DNA of 64,000 nucleotides from Rhodoferax sediminis (GCF_006970865.1 NZ_CP035503.1:4043001-4107000), one strand, 5' to 3'. Positions 14,077 through 22,706 are shown, numbered from the stretch's first letter. The notes: a model not told the origin generated them from the letters alone. Numbers and translations: made by a program.

Positions 14077-15293
14077 CCGTACAGGTGGTGGCGGGCGATC
14101 TCGCCGCCCGCAAAGAAACCCACCAGCGGCACGTCGCCCAGCGCGCGCCGCACGATCTGCAGCTCGGCACTGGGCGCACCGAAGTGCGGGCCGCCGCGCC
14201 CCGAGCAGCTCACGTAGATGGCGCCAGCGATGCGCCGGGCCGCGTTCGGCGCCGAATCGGCCTCGGCCGCGGCCAGTACGGTGGCGGTGCTCAGGGGCAT
14301 TTCCTCGGGCTCCAGTTCTTCGCGGATTTCGGCGCAGATGCGGATCAGGTCGGCCCGCGCCGCCGTGACGTTGCGCTGGCAAAACGCCAGCCGCATGCCA
14401 ACCTCGGCCGTCTCGGCAATGGCGACGCCTTTGCGCGCCGGGTCCAGCCCGACGATGTGGCGCACGATCACGTCGCTGCCGAAGTTGCCGGTGCGATTCA
14501 CCGAGTCGCTGCCCGCATCGCTCAGGCCCGCCAGCGTGGCGCGGACCCTGGCCAGGGCCTGGCGCGGCTGGTCGAGCGAGACGCCCAAATCCCCCAGCAG
14601 CACATCGAGCGCGGGCCGGCCATCGAGCGCGGTCAGCACATTGCCGTCCACCCCCGTGATCTCGTGCACCGGCGCCACCGGCTGGCACCCCTGTGTCACG
14701 CGCGACACCAGGTGCACGCCCTCGCCAAAGGCCACGCCGGACAAGCCGCCACTGAACACCCCGCTGGCGGCGCCATGCCCCTTGATGTTGCCGTTGCCGC
14801 CGACGGCGAACTGCACGCTTTGCGTGCGGCTCGACGCCAGGCCGCCAAACAGGTAACCGGTGGCCGTGCGCCCCGCCATCTCGGCAATCAGCTCGGCCAC
14901 ATCGGGCGTGCTGGCGTCGGCGTGGACCAGCGCCGTGTGCGCCTCGAAGCCCAGGCCCAGCGGCGCCACGCCGGAGAACACGCGGTACTGGTCGCTGGGC
15001 AGGTCGCACAGCATCACGGCCAGCGCCGGCTCATCGAAATACTCCACGTTGTTGGACGCGACGCCGACCCCCACGGTGCCGGACCAGTCGGTCACCTGCG
15101 GCAGCTCGGCGCCGAGGAATTCCAGAATATCCTGCGCGGCGCTCGCATAGTGATCCGTGATGTAGAGCAGGCCCAGCGCTGGCATGTGCGCATAGCCGGG
15201 CAGCGCCATGTGGGCGCGCAGCTGCGCCAGCACCAGCGCCGCCGCCATGCGCCACTGCGGATGCGTGGCATGGCCGTAAGGAAACAATTTCAC
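14043..15293 (-). CDS. FIST-domain sensory protein
   Basis: This is a 416-residue soluble protein matching the FIST family (F-box and intracellular signal transduction). The N-terminal FIST domain (about 1-200) carries 'LGLLYITDHYASAAQDILEF', 'GTVGVGVASNNVEYF' and 'TGYLFGGLASSRTQ'. The C-terminal FIST_C domain ends 'VPLVGFFAGGEIARHHLYG' and 'YTGVLTVFSI'. FIST domains are thought to bind small ligands such as amino acids and usually occur with signalling domains; this one stands alone with no kinase, GGDEF or chemotaxis domain. It starts 20 bp after phaM on the same strand and probably shares its transcript. Function unknown beyond the fold. Confidence 0.85.
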   Translation of the reverse strand: MKLFPYGHATHPQWRMAAALVLAQLRAHMALPGYAHMPALGLLYITDHYASAAQDILEFLGAELPQVTDWSGTVGVGVASNNVEYFDEPALAVMLCDLPSDQYRVFSGVAPLGLGFEAHTALVHADASTPDVAELIAEMAGRTATGYLFGGLASSRTQSVQFAVGGNGNIKGHGAASGVFSGGLSGVAFGEGVHLVSRVTQGCQPVAPVHEITGVDGNVLTALDGRPALDVLLGDLGVSLDQPRQALARVRATLAGLSDAGSDSVNRTGNFGSDVIVRHIVGLDPARKGVAIAETAEVGMRLAFCQRNVTAARADLIRICAEIREELEPEEMPLSTATVLAAAEADSAPNAARRIAGAIYVSCSGRGGPHFGAPSAELQIVRRALGDVPLVGFFAGGEIARHHLYGYTGVLTVFSI

Positions 15294-15313
15294 GCGCGCG
15301 CCCTCCGATCGGT

Positions 15314-16042
15314 TCAGCGACTCCGGGGAGCCGCTTTTTTAGCTGCCTTTTTGGCGGGAGCCCTTGGTTTGGCTGCACCAGGCGCTACCGATTTAGTAGC
15401 AGCCTGGGTGGCATTGGTGGTCATGTCGGATGCGGTTTTGAGCGCGCCCTTGGCCAGTCCCGTGGCCATGTTCCTGGTGGTGTTCACGGCCGTCTGCTTG
15501 GCCGCCTCTTTCATGGCATTGGCCGCAATCTGCTGGAACTGCTGCGTCAGCGAGCCCCACCACGCCACCGGGTCCACCACGCCGGGCGCCGCCTTCGCGT
15601 CCGCCTTGCCGGCCACCTTTCCGGTCGTCTTTTCGGCCGCCGTGTCCACGGTCCTGGCGCTCTCCGCCGCCTTCTCGGCGACCTTCTCCGCCGCCTTCTG
15701 CACACCCGACATCACCGTGTCGGCGGCCTTGAGCTTGAAGGCGTTGGCCACGTCGCCCATGTTGAAGTTCATGCCCTTGAGCGTGGCCAGCGTCATTTTT
15801 TGCACTTCGAGCGCCTGGATGGTGGCCTTCAGCGCCATGGCGTTCTGGTCCAGCCAGAACTGCACCGCCTTGAGCTCGTCGATGCGTTTTTCGAGCTCTT
15901 CGACATTCAGCGTGGGCGCCACCCAGTTGCTCAGGTTCGGCAACTGCGGAATGCTTTGCGTGGCGCCCTTGGCCAGGGTCTGCAAAAAGTCGAAACCGGG
16001 GATCAACTTGCCGAAACTGGGGTTCTGCAACAGGCTGCTCAT
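15314..16042 (-). CDS. phaM: PhaM-type polyhydroxyalkanoate granule regulatory protein
   Basis: PhaM binds PHB synthase, the granule surface and DNA, helping granules segregate with the nucleoid in Ralstonia/Cupriavidus. This 242-residue protein has the conserved N-terminal half: 'LPNLSNWVAPTLNVEELEKR' and 'IDELKAVQFWLDQNAMALKA' with 'TIQALEVQKMTLATLKGMN'. A long Ala/Lys/Thr-rich region follows, and a histone H1-like tail (KKAAKKAAPRSR) would contact DNA. The tail is longer than in the Cupriavidus protein. The coding strand near 15380-15400 holds a GCTAC...GTAGC stretch that may be a worn piece of the window's repeat. GAGGAGCGGAC lies upstream of the ATG. Confidence 0.85.
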   Translation of the reverse strand: MSSLLQNPSFGKLIPGFDFLQTLAKGATQSIPQLPNLSNWVAPTLNVEELEKRIDELKAVQFWLDQNAMALKATIQALEVQKMTLATLKGMNFNMGDVANAFKLKAADTVMSGVQKAAEKVAEKAAESARTVDTAAEKTTGKVAGKADAKAAPGVVDPVAWWGSLTQQFQQIAANAMKEAAKQTAVNTTRNMATGLAKGALKTASDMTTNATQAATKSVAPGAAKPRAPAKKAAKKAAPRSR

Positions 16043-16125
16043 GTCCGCTCCTCTTGGGGTTGTTGGTGGAAGGCTGAAGGCAGTGCCAGCTTACCCCAAC
16101 GCGCCATGGATGGCGATGGGATTTA

Positions 16126-16632
16126 TCAGTGTTTCTGCCCGCCCATCATCATGCCGCCGGTATCCGCGCCCATGCCATTGGCCACGCCGGGTGCGACCGT
16201 GCTCACCGGCACTTTCAGTTCCACCTGGCTCTGCACGCCCTTGTCGTTTTTGAACACCAGCGTCATCGGCACCGTGCTGTCTTTCATCAAAGGCGCCTTC
16301 AGGTCCATCAGCATCACGTGGTAGCCGCCGGGCGTGAGCGCCACGGTCTTGCCGGCCGGCAGCTCGAGTCCGCCTTCGACCGCGCGCATCTTCATCACGT
16401 CACCTTCCATCGTCATCTGGTGCACCTCGGCCACGCCCGCCACGGGCGTGGACACCGCCACCAGACGCTCATTTTCCTTGGCGGTGATTTTCATAAAGGC
16501 CCCGGTCGCCTTCTGGCCCTGCACCGAGGTGCGGACCCAGGCGTCCTTGATGGCTATGGTCTGCGCGTACAGGGCGCCGCACGCCAGCGCGAGGCTGGCG
16601 GCAAGGGCGCGGGAAAGGATTCCGGATTTCAT
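16126..16632 (-). CDS. Periplasmic copper chaperone PCu(A)C
   Basis: This 168-residue protein has a signal peptide ending at LYAQ (about residue 24). The PCu(A)C Cu(I) site is visible: HQM near residue 85 with a downstream Met (MKM) and the pair 'GGYHVMLMDLKAPL', fitting H-M-x10-M-x21-H-x-M. The C-terminus GMGADTGGMMMGGQKH is Met/His-rich and could bind extra copper. These proteins deliver copper to the CuA site of cytochrome oxidase with Sco. The start at 16632 has AGGAG nine bases upstream; the longer frame is not supported. It follows the TonB receptor by 106 bp on the same strand, which is the main reason to link that receptor to copper. Confidence 0.92.
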   Translation of the reverse strand: MKSGILSRALAASLALACGALYAQTIAIKDAWVRTSVQGQKATGAFMKITAKENERLVAVSTPVAGVAEVHQMTMEGDVMKMRAVEGGLELPAGKTVALTPGGYHVMLMDLKAPLMKDSTVPMTLVFKNDKGVQSQVELKVPVSTVAPGVANGMGADTGGMMMGGQKH

Positions 16633-16738
16633 GGGGATGGCTCCTGTTGAAGATGAAAGATAGCAAGAAAAGCGTTCAATGCCGATGTCCGACACGCTCG
16701 CAGGGGATGGGCGAGTCCGGCGATTCTCAAACATGGGG

Positions 16739-19123
16739 TCACAGATCGAACTTCAGCTCGGCCGTGTAGCTGCGCTGCGGATAGGGGTGGAAGTTCCAGT
16801 AGCGGTAGTTGTTCAGGTTGTCGATGCCGAACGCGGCCGCCCACTGGCGCGTGAGCTGGTAGCGCACGCGCAGGTCGGTCGTGAAGTATTTGCTCACGCC
16901 CATGTAGGCGTAGCCGTTGACGTCGCTGTTGTTCAGCGTGCGGTACTGCGTGCCGCTGTAGCGCACGCCGTAGGCCACGGTCCACTTGTCGTTGACGCGG
17001 TAGCTGGCCAGCGCCGTGGCGCGCCACTTCGGGATGTTGGGCTGCTGCTTGCCGATCGTGTCGCCGGGCACGCTCACAAAACCTGCGTTGCTCCGGATGA
17101 TGGAGTCCGCATAGGTCACGCTGGCGTTCAGGTCGAGTCCTTTTTTCCAGACATCGCTGCCGCTGTAGGCGACTTCGAGCCCGCTCGTCTGGATGCGCCC
17201 GACGTTCTGCACGCGGCTGATGTTCCGGTTGGCCACGGGGTCGTAGGTGGTCTGCGAATACAGCGCGTCGTGCGTGTCCTCGATGAAGAAGCTCAGGCGC
17301 GCCAGCGCATTGCCCAGGTCCTTCTCGGCCGTCAATTCCGTGGTCCAGGAGCGCTCGGGGCGCAGGTTCGGGTCGTTGATGAACTGCGAGTTGGTGGTGG
17401 AGGTGGCGCCGTACAGCTCGCTCACCGTGGGCATGCGCACCGCGCGGCCGCTGGAGGCCTTGAGCACCAGGTCTGGCGCCCATTGGTAGGACAGCGCCGC
17501 CTTCGGCGAGAGGTGGTTCTCGCGGCGCGAAGGGTAGCTGAGCGCGCTGCTGGCCGAGAACGCGGAGAGTCCATCGAAGGCGCGCCACTGCTCGGCGCGC
17601 AGGCCCAGCACCGTCTTCCAGCGCGGGGCGAAGGCCCAGGCGTCCTGCGCGTACAGGCTTTGCAGTTGCGTGCGGCCCTGCACCTTGCTGGCCAGCGGGC
17701 CCGCCGGGTCGGCCAGCCAGTTGCCGGCGATGCTGGAAGTGAGGTACTGCAGCTTGTAGTTGTCCTGCTGCGCCCCGAAGTCCACGATGTGCGCGCCCCG
17801 GAGGCCATCCGGGCGCCAGGTTCCCTTGAGCGCCAGATTGTTCCAGCCGCTGCCGCTTCCGTCGGCCACGGTGCCGGCGCCGCCCGTGGCTGCGCCTGGC
17901 AGGGGGTTGCCGGCGGCGTTCTGGCGCAGCGTGTCCTGCGCGTAGTCGTACAGGCTGGCCAGCACTTCCCAGTCCCAGGTGCCCTGGGTATGGCTCTTGA
18001 GCGACAGGCCGTGCATGGTGTGCGTGCTGCTCTGGCTGGTGAGTGCGAAATCGCCCCCGCCCAGCGCCTGTGTGCCCGTGAAGGCCAGCCCGTTGATGTT
18101 GATGGGGCCGCTGTAAACGGGCTGACCGGCGGCATTGCGCAGGTACGAGACCGGCGTGCCTTGCGAGGTGTTCTGCCACAAACCCAGCGTGTAGGTCGCG
18201 CGCACCACGGGCGTGAAATCGTAGGCCAGCTTGAGCTTGAACTGGTCCTGCACGCTGTGGTATTGCGTTCCCGTGCCTAGCAGGTACCACGGGCTGGCGG
18301 CATTGTTGAGGCCGGGCACGGCGCCCGTCACGGGCGTGCCCGCGGCACCTGGCGTGCCGCTGCTGCGCAGGCGCGTGGCAAAGGTGAGCGGCTGGCCGTC
18401 GCTGTCGGTGTGGCTGAAGGCGAGCAGCCAGGCCAGCTCGCCACTCCTGTTGCCGACCGAGGCGCTGCTCTCCCAGGCGCGGTAGGTGGCATTCGTGCTG
18501 TACAGGTCGAACGGCTGGCTAGTGTAGCCGGCGCGCGCATGGACCTCGAAGCGCGTGGGCATGCGCGTGACGTAGTCCACCACGGCACCGACCGAGTTGC
18601 CCGGATAGGCGGCCGAGAACGAGCCATACATCACGTCCACACGCTCGATCTCCGCGGGCGTGACCATGTTCCAGCGCGGCGGGAAACTTAAGGCCCCGAC
18701 GCCGTTGCCCAGGTAGTTGGACAGCAGGATGCCGTCGGCGTACACGGCGGAGCGCGCGCTGTTGCCCGTGCCCGAGGCCCGGCTCGACAGGATCGCGTGG
18801 TTGTAGTCGCCGATGTAGCGCTTGCGCACCAGCAGGCTGGGAAAGTACTTGAGCACGTCCTCGCTGTCGCTGGCGTTGATGGTCTGCTCGATCTGCTCGC
18901 GCGTGATGCCCTCCATGGTGGTGGGAATCTGCGTGGGCAGCGAGGTCGGCTGGCCGCTGTTGACGGTCACGATGCCGAGCGACCTGGCGGGCGCGTCCGG
19001 CGACACGATGCCGGCCGATAGCGGCGGCGTCCGCGCGTGGGCCGCACCCGTCAACCAAAGGGCAGTCGGCGCCGCCAAGGGAAAGGCCAGTGCAAGCGCC
19101 ATGGCAAGACGGTTTCCCTGCAT
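16739..19123 (-). CDS. TonB-dependent outer-membrane receptor (module 2, copper-linked)
   Basis: This is a 794-residue receptor with a signal peptide ending near AHA (residue 30). Plug-domain sequence includes 'MEGITREQIEQTINASDSED', 'VLKYFPSLLVRKRYIGDYNH' and 'YADGILLSNYLGNGVGALSF'. TonB receptor C-terminal blocks 'KASSGRAVRMPTVSELYGAT' and 'LRPERSWTTELTAEKDLG' follow, and the barrel ends YTAELKFDL. AGGAGA is correctly spaced from the ATG. It lies between a DUF2946-type gene upstream and a PCu(A)C chaperone downstream on the same strand, so copper or a copper chelate is the best-supported ligand, by context only. Confidence 0.92.
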   Translation of the reverse strand: MQGNRLAMALALAFPLAAPTALWLTGAAHARTPPLSAGIVSPDAPARSLGIVTVNSGQPTSLPTQIPTTMEGITREQIEQTINASDSEDVLKYFPSLLVRKRYIGDYNHAILSSRASGTGNSARSAVYADGILLSNYLGNGVGALSFPPRWNMVTPAEIERVDVMYGSFSAAYPGNSVGAVVDYVTRMPTRFEVHARAGYTSQPFDLYSTNATYRAWESSASVGNRSGELAWLLAFSHTDSDGQPLTFATRLRSSGTPGAAGTPVTGAVPGLNNAASPWYLLGTGTQYHSVQDQFKLKLAYDFTPVVRATYTLGLWQNTSQGTPVSYLRNAAGQPVYSGPININGLAFTGTQALGGGDFALTSQSSTHTMHGLSLKSHTQGTWDWEVLASLYDYAQDTLRQNAAGNPLPGAATGGAGTVADGSGSGWNNLALKGTWRPDGLRGAHIVDFGAQQDNYKLQYLTSSIAGNWLADPAGPLASKVQGRTQLQSLYAQDAWAFAPRWKTVLGLRAEQWRAFDGLSAFSASSALSYPSRRENHLSPKAALSYQWAPDLVLKASSGRAVRMPTVSELYGATSTTNSQFINDPNLRPERSWTTELTAEKDLGNALARLSFFIEDTHDALYSQTTYDPVANRNISRVQNVGRIQTSGLEVAYSGSDVWKKGLDLNASVTYADSIIRSNAGFVSVPGDTIGKQQPNIPKWRATALASYRVNDKWTVAYGVRYSGTQYRTLNNSDVNGYAYMGVSKYFTTDLRVRYQLTRQWAAAFGIDNLNNYRYWNFHPYPQRSYTAELKFDL

Positions 19124-19147
19124 GGGAAAAATCTCCTGTTATCAATG

Positions 19148-19200
19148 AAATCGGCTTCCAGCCCATATGAAATATGGACTCGGCGCTATGGGTTTGATAG
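19148..19200 (+). repeat. Intergenic copy of the palindromic repeat (diverged)
   Basis: AAATCGGCTTCCAGCCCATA ... GCTATGGGTTTGATAG resembles the copy at 53093-53152 (AAATCAGGCTCAAGCCCATA ... GCTATTAATTCAATAG). It contains CCATAT-GAA-ATATGG. It lies between the DUF2946-type gene and the receptor gene. Alignment by eye; moderately diverged. Confidence 0.4.
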
Positions 19201-19201
19201 T

Positions 19202-19555
19202 TCAGGAGAAAACAGGAGGCCCGCGCGCAGGCAGCGGCGCGGCGGTTAGCGCCGCAATATGTGCAGCCGCAATGGGCTGCAGCACATAAGACAAGGGCTG
19301 GAACGGCTCGGCCGCCACGCGGAGGCGCGGCGGCGGTGCGCCCAGCGAGGCGCACAGCGGGCAGTGCAGCGTGTGGTCGCCGACGCTGCCGCCGTCATCG
19401 GTCTTGATGAGCAGCTTGACCGTGCCCGCGCCCGAGCACACCAGCTCCATGGTTTGCGGCTTGATCAGCGGCGACGCGACGGCCGCCCCGATGGCCAGCA
19501 CAACGCACACCAGCACCCAGCGGGCAAGGAAGTGGGCGTGGCGAAGCGCATGCAT
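19202..19555 (-). CDS. DUF2946-type membrane-anchored CxxC protein (module 2)
   Basis: This is a 117-residue protein with one N-terminal hydrophobic segment, '[19 protein letters not shown]', then a periplasmic part with '[20 protein letters not shown]', a DHTLHCPLC motif and a Pro/Ala-rich tail. The HCPLC block and the position directly ahead of a TonB receptor are typical of DUF2946, a family of unknown function found in copper and other metal loci. The gene is the counterpart of 10278-10613. The GATAAT ending 6 nt before the ATG suggests a leaderless message and sets the start. It heads a likely operon with the receptor and PCu(A)C genes. Confidence 0.78.
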   Translation of the reverse strand: MHALRHAHFLARWVLVCVVLAIGAAVASPLIKPQTMELVCSGAGTVKLLIKTDDGGSVGDHTLHCPLCASLGAPPPRLRVAAEPFQPLSYVLQPIAAAHIAALTAAPLPARGPPVFS

Positions 19556-19561
19556 CGCCCG

Positions 19562-19567
19562 ATTATC
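19562..19567 (-). promoter_or_regulatory. Candidate -10 box, leaderless start of module 2
   Basis: GATAAT on the minus strand ends 6 nt before the ATG at 19555. No Shine-Dalgarno fits between. The box lies just past the stop of the enoyl-CoA hydratase gene at 19586. Confidence 0.4.
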
Positions 19568-19585
19568 CCCGGACCAGGAAGGACG

Positions 19586-20404
19586 TCAGAATTTGGGCGC
19601 GCGGCGCTCGCGCAGACTCGTGATGCCCTCGTGCACATCCGGCCCGCCGAAGCCCATGAATTCGAGCGCGAGCGAGGTGTCGAAGGTGGGACCGGCCTGG
19701 CGCAGCCAGTTGTTCAGCGAATACTTCGTCCAGCGGATCGCACTCTGCGAGCCGTTGGCGAGCCGGTCGGCAATCTCGTAGGCCTTGGGCAGCAGTTCGT
19801 CATCGTTCACCGCGAGCGAGACCAGACCGATGCGCTCGGCCTCCTCGCCGCTGATCGGCTCGCACAGCATCAGGTAGTACTTGGCCTTGGCCAGGCCGCA
19901 CAACAGCGGCCAGACGATGGCCGCATGGTCGCCGGCCGCCACACCCAGGCGCGTGTGGCCATCGACGATCTTGGCGCTCTTGCTGGCAATCGAAATATCG
20001 GCCAGCAGGCCCGCCACAAGACCGGCGCCCACGGCGGGACCATGCATGGCCGAGACGATCGGCTTGTCGCAGTTGATCACGTTGTAGACCAGGTCGCGCG
20101 CCTCCTTCCAGACGCGGCTGCGTATGGCGAAGTCGCTGGCCATGTCCTGCACCAGTGCGAGGTCGCCGCCGCCCGAAAAACCCAGCCCCTCGCCGCGCAG
20201 CACAGCGCAGCGCACCGACTCGTCGGCGCCGACATCGCGCCAGATCTCGGACAGCTCCCAGTGGCCGTCGCGCCCCGCGGTGGGCAGCTTGCCGTTGAGC
20301 GCCTTCATCTGGATATCGAGTACGCAGCCCTGGCCTGCCACGACGGGGCCGCGGCGCGTAATCGCAAGGGTCTGGTAGCGCTGGTAGTCGGGTATGGGGC
20401 TCAT
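19586..20404 (-). CDS. Enoyl-CoA hydratase/isomerase family protein
   Basis: This is a 272-residue crotonase-fold protein. The oxyanion-hole regions are visible as '[20 protein letters not shown]' and '[20 protein letters not shown]', with '[20 protein letters not shown]' and '[14 protein letters not shown]' after them. The N-terminus is diverged from standard fatty-acid hydratases ('[20 protein letters not shown]'), so the substrate may not be a simple enoyl-CoA. The start at 20404 ([11 protein letters not shown]) removes a longer low-quality extension; GGAGA lies upstream. It is divergent from marC and has no obvious pathway partners here. Confidence 0.88.
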   Translation of the reverse strand: MSPIPDYQRYQTLAITRRGPVVAGQGCVLDIQMKALNGKLPTAGRDGHWELSEIWRDVGADESVRCAVLRGEGLGFSGGGDLALVQDMASDFAIRSRVWKEARDLVYNVINCDKPIVSAMHGPAVGAGLVAGLLADISIASKSAKIVDGHTRLGVAAGDHAAIVWPLLCGLAKAKYYLMLCEPISGEEAERIGLVSLAVNDDELLPKAYEIADRLANGSQSAIRWTKYSLNNWLRQAGPTFDTSLALEFMGFGGPDVHEGITSLRERRAPKF

Positions 20405-20493
20405 CGTCGTGTCTCCGCGGGTTTTCGAGCCAACATTGTGCAGGCAATCGTGCGCGGGACCTGGGCATCGCCGCGAGCCCCGGGCGGCCTGTC

Positions 20494-20499
20494 GATAAT
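20494..20499 (+). promoter_or_regulatory. Candidate -10 box for leaderless marC
   Basis: GATAAT ends 7 nt before the ATG at 20507. It overlaps an alternative in-frame ATG at 20498, which argues against that earlier start. Confidence 0.35.
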
Positions 20500-20506
20500 G
20501 CACCGC

Positions 20507-21115
20507 ATGAGCTATACCTTCGCCTCGGCCACCATTTTGCTGCTGCTGATCACCGATCCGCTCGGCAACATTCCGATTTTTGCGAGTGCGCTGCGCGGGG
20601 TGGCGCCCGAACGCCGGACCTGGGTGACGGTGCGCGAAGTACTGATCGCCTTCGTGCTGTTGCTGGGCTTCATGTTCGTCGGCGACGGATTTTTGCGCGT
20701 CATGAACCTGAGCCAGCTCTCGCTGCAAATCGCCGGGGCGGTGGTGCTGTTCCTGATTGCGCTGCGCATGATTTTTCCGAGACCACCGGCCGACCTGGCC
20801 ATGCCCGAGGGCGAGCCGCTGATCGTCCCGCTGGCCATTCCCGCGCTGGCCGGACCCTCGGCACTGGCCACCGTGATGCTGCTGGTGTCGCAGGCGCCCG
20901 AGCGGCGCCTGGAATGGGTGGCCGCGCTGAGCGTGACGATGGCGGTGTGCGCCGTGGTGCTGCTGTTGGCAGAGCGGATTCAGCGCCTCGTGGGTGAGCG
21001 CGTGGTGATGGCCTTCGAGCGTCTGATGGGGCTGATCCTGGTCGCCATCGCGGTCGAGATGCTGCTGCGCGGGCTCACGCTTTTTGTACGGCAGGTTGCA
21101 TCAGCAGCATCCTGA
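20507..21115 (+). CDS. MarC family integral membrane protein
   Basis: This 202-residue protein has about six hydrophobic helices and the family signatures '[18 protein letters not shown]' at the N-terminus, '[16 protein letters not shown]' in the middle and '[19 protein letters not shown]' before the second half. MarC-family proteins (YchE, YhgN) lie in the inner membrane; their role is unknown, and the old multiple-antibiotic-resistance link has not held up. The start at 20507 (MSYTFASAT) is preferred; the 20498 ATG would overlap the candidate -10. No operon partner is evident. Confidence 0.88.
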   Translation: MSYTFASATILLLLITDPLGNIPIFASALRGVAPERRTWVTVREVLIAFVLLLGFMFVGDGFLRVMNLSQLSLQIAGAVVLFLIALRMIFPRPPADLAMPEGEPLIVPLAIPALAGPSALATVMLLVSQAPERRLEWVAALSVTMAVCAVVLLLAERIQRLVGERVVMAFERLMGLILVAIAVEMLLRGLTLFVRQVASAAS

Positions 21116-21201
21116 ACGCGAGTGATTTGCACTCCATCTTGATCCTCCTCAAATAACTGCCCGACGCACGCAGGCATTGAGGCGCGAGGCTGCGATGCGG
21201 C

Positions 21202-21230
21202 TTGATTGGTGCGAGCATTAAGAATAGGAT
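21202..21230 (+). promoter_or_regulatory. Candidate sigma-70 promoter for the HiPIP gene
   Basis: TTGATT (21202-21207) and TAGGAT (21225-21230) are spaced by 17 bp. This would start transcription about 35 bp ahead of the ATG, leaving room for the CAGGAG ribosome binding site. Confidence 0.45.
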
Positions 21231-21270
21231 TTCATCTTTTTGATCTCGATCACCTCATACAGGAGCCTCC

Positions 21271-21588
21271 ATGAGCAGCACCAATCGACGCGTATTTCTA
21301 ATGACGGTGGCGGCCGGCACCTCGGCCCTGGCGGCGACGCCAAACTTGGCACTGGCGGCCGACCCGGAATTGCTCGACACCGATCCGCAAGCCGTCGCGC
21401 TCGGCTACAAGCAAAACACGACCCAGGTCGACGCGAAAAAATACCCCAAGCACACGGCCGATCAACACTGCGCGAACTGCCAGTTGTTCCAGCCCATGGG
21501 CGCAGCCGCGACAGGCCACTGTCCATTGTTTGCCGGCAAGCTGGTGCACACCACGGGCTGGTGCAGCGCCTGGGCCAAGAAGGCTTAA
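21271..21588 (+). CDS. High-potential iron-sulfur protein (HiPIP), Tat-exported
   Basis: This is a 105-residue precursor. The N-terminus NRRVFLMTVAAGTSALAA is a twin-arginine signal; cleavage at about ALAA-DPE leaves roughly 75 residues. The mature part carries the HiPIP cluster ligands HCANCQLF, GHCPLFAGK and GWCSAW (four Cys) and the 'LGYKQNTTQVDAKKYPKHTA' block typical of the small Rhodoferax-type HiPIPs. It holds one [4Fe-4S] cluster (3+/2+) and shuttles electrons in the periplasm, often between the bc1 complex and an oxidase or reaction centre. CAGGAGCCTCC precedes the ATG. Monocistronic. Confidence 0.93.
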   Translation: MSSTNRRVFLMTVAAGTSALAATPNLALAADPELLDTDPQAVALGYKQNTTQVDAKKYPKHTADQHCANCQLFQPMGAAATGHCPLFAGKLVHTTGWCSAWAKKA

Positions 21589-21618
21589 AAAAATCGGGTC
21601 CCAAGGGGCCTTATCGCG

Positions 21619-22626
21619 TTATGCGGGCGCCACGATCTTCTGGTCGATGGCGCCGAACACGCTTTGGCCGTCGCGGCCCTTCATCTCGATGCGGATGGTG
21701 TCGCCGAACTTCATGAATTCGGTCGTCGGCTTGCCGTCCTGGATGGTTTCGATGCAGCGCTTCTCCGCAATGCAGCTGTAGCCCTTGGGCCATTCGGTCT
21801 TGCCATTGACCTGCACGCCCTTGTTGCTCACCGTACCCGAGCCGACGATGGTGCCGGCGCGCACGTTGCGCGTCTTGCAAATATGCGCAACGAGCTGGCC
21901 GAAATGGAAGGTCATCTCGGGGCCGGCGTCGCACAGGCCGACCTTGCGGCCGTTCCAGGTGGACTGCATCGTCAGGTGCAGGCGGCCCTTGTCCCAGGCC
22001 TCGCCCACTTCGTCCAGCGTCACCGCCACCGGGCCGAACGCGGTCGCGGGTTTGCTCTGGAAGAAGCCGAAGCCCTTGGCGAGCTCGGCCGGAATCAGGT
22101 TGCGCAGCGACACGTCGTTCACCAGCATCAGCAGGCGGATGCCGTCCAGCGCCTGCTCGGGACTGGCGCCCATGGGCACATCGCCCGTGACCACGGCGAC
22201 CTCGGCCTCGAAGTCGATGCCGAAGGCCTCGCTGGGCACCACCACGTCGTCGCAAGGGCCGATGAAGTCATCGCTGCCGCCCTGGTACATCAGCGGGTCG
22301 GTGTAGAAGGTGGCGGGCACCTCGGCATGGCGCGCGGCGCGCACCAGCTCCACGTGATTCAGGTAGGCCGAGCCGTCGGCCCACTGGTAGGCGCGCGGCA
22401 GCGGCGCCATGCACTGCGCCGGGTCGAACGGGAACGCATGGCGCGCACGGCCGGCGTTCAGCGCGTCGTACAGGTCCTGCAGCTGCGGGCTCAGAAAGCC
22501 CCAGTCGTCCAGCACCTGCTGCAGATGGGCGGCGATGCCGGTCGCATAATGCGCCGCTGCGAGGTCGCGCGAGACGACGACCAGCTGGCCGTCGCGTGAG
22601 CCGTCTTTGTAGGTGGCAAGTTTCAT
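21619..22626 (-). CDS. Fumarylacetoacetate hydrolase family protein
   Basis: This is a 335-residue FAA-fold hydrolase. The metal-binding block is visible: 'SEAFGIDFEAEVAVVTGDVP' contains the acidic ExE ligand pair, followed by 'IRLLMLVNDVSLRNLIPAEL', 'GFGFFQSKPATAFGPVAVTL', 'HICKTRNVRAGTIVGSGTVS' and 'EMKGRDGQSVFGAIDQKI'. It resembles bacterial enzymes annotated as fumarylacetoacetase or 2-keto-4-pentenoate-hydratase-like. The 'KPATAFGPVAVTLDE' block fits the shorter FAH form used in tyrosine or homogentisate catabolism, but no hmgA or maiA is nearby. It is divergent from an IclR regulator, so ligand-controlled catabolic expression is likely. Confidence 0.88.
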   Translation of the reverse strand: MKLATYKDGSRDGQLVVVSRDLAAAHYATGIAAHLQQVLDDWGFLSPQLQDLYDALNAGRARHAFPFDPAQCMAPLPRAYQWADGSAYLNHVELVRAARHAEVPATFYTDPLMYQGGSDDFIGPCDDVVVPSEAFGIDFEAEVAVVTGDVPMGASPEQALDGIRLLMLVNDVSLRNLIPAELAKGFGFFQSKPATAFGPVAVTLDEVGEAWDKGRLHLTMQSTWNGRKVGLCDAGPEMTFHFGQLVAHICKTRNVRAGTIVGSGTVSNKGVQVNGKTEWPKGYSCIAEKRCIETIQDGKPTTEFMKFGDTIRIEMKGRDGQSVFGAIDQKIVAPA

Positions 22627-22690
22627 GAAAATGGAGTTCCCGTCGAGGTGAGTGCGCTACGGCGCGCCGATTGCGTGTAAATTACGCATT

Positions 22691-22706
22691 GTTAAATCGA
22701 TTTAAC
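22691..22706. promoter_or_regulatory. Perfect 16-bp palindrome between FAA gene and iclR-type gene
   Basis: GTTAAATCGATTTAAC is its own reverse complement and sits in an AT-rich gap of 118 bp between divergent genes, 38 bp ahead of the regulator start. It is the best candidate operator for the IclR-family protein encoded next to it. Confidence 0.6.

Noticed and set aside
15314..15420. The Ala/Lys repeats at the PhaM C-terminus as a tandem repeat or mobile element
   Set aside because: They are the normal histone H1-like tail of PhaM; only a short GCTAC...GTAGC piece near 15380-15400 might be a worn copy of the repeat family, too weak to list.
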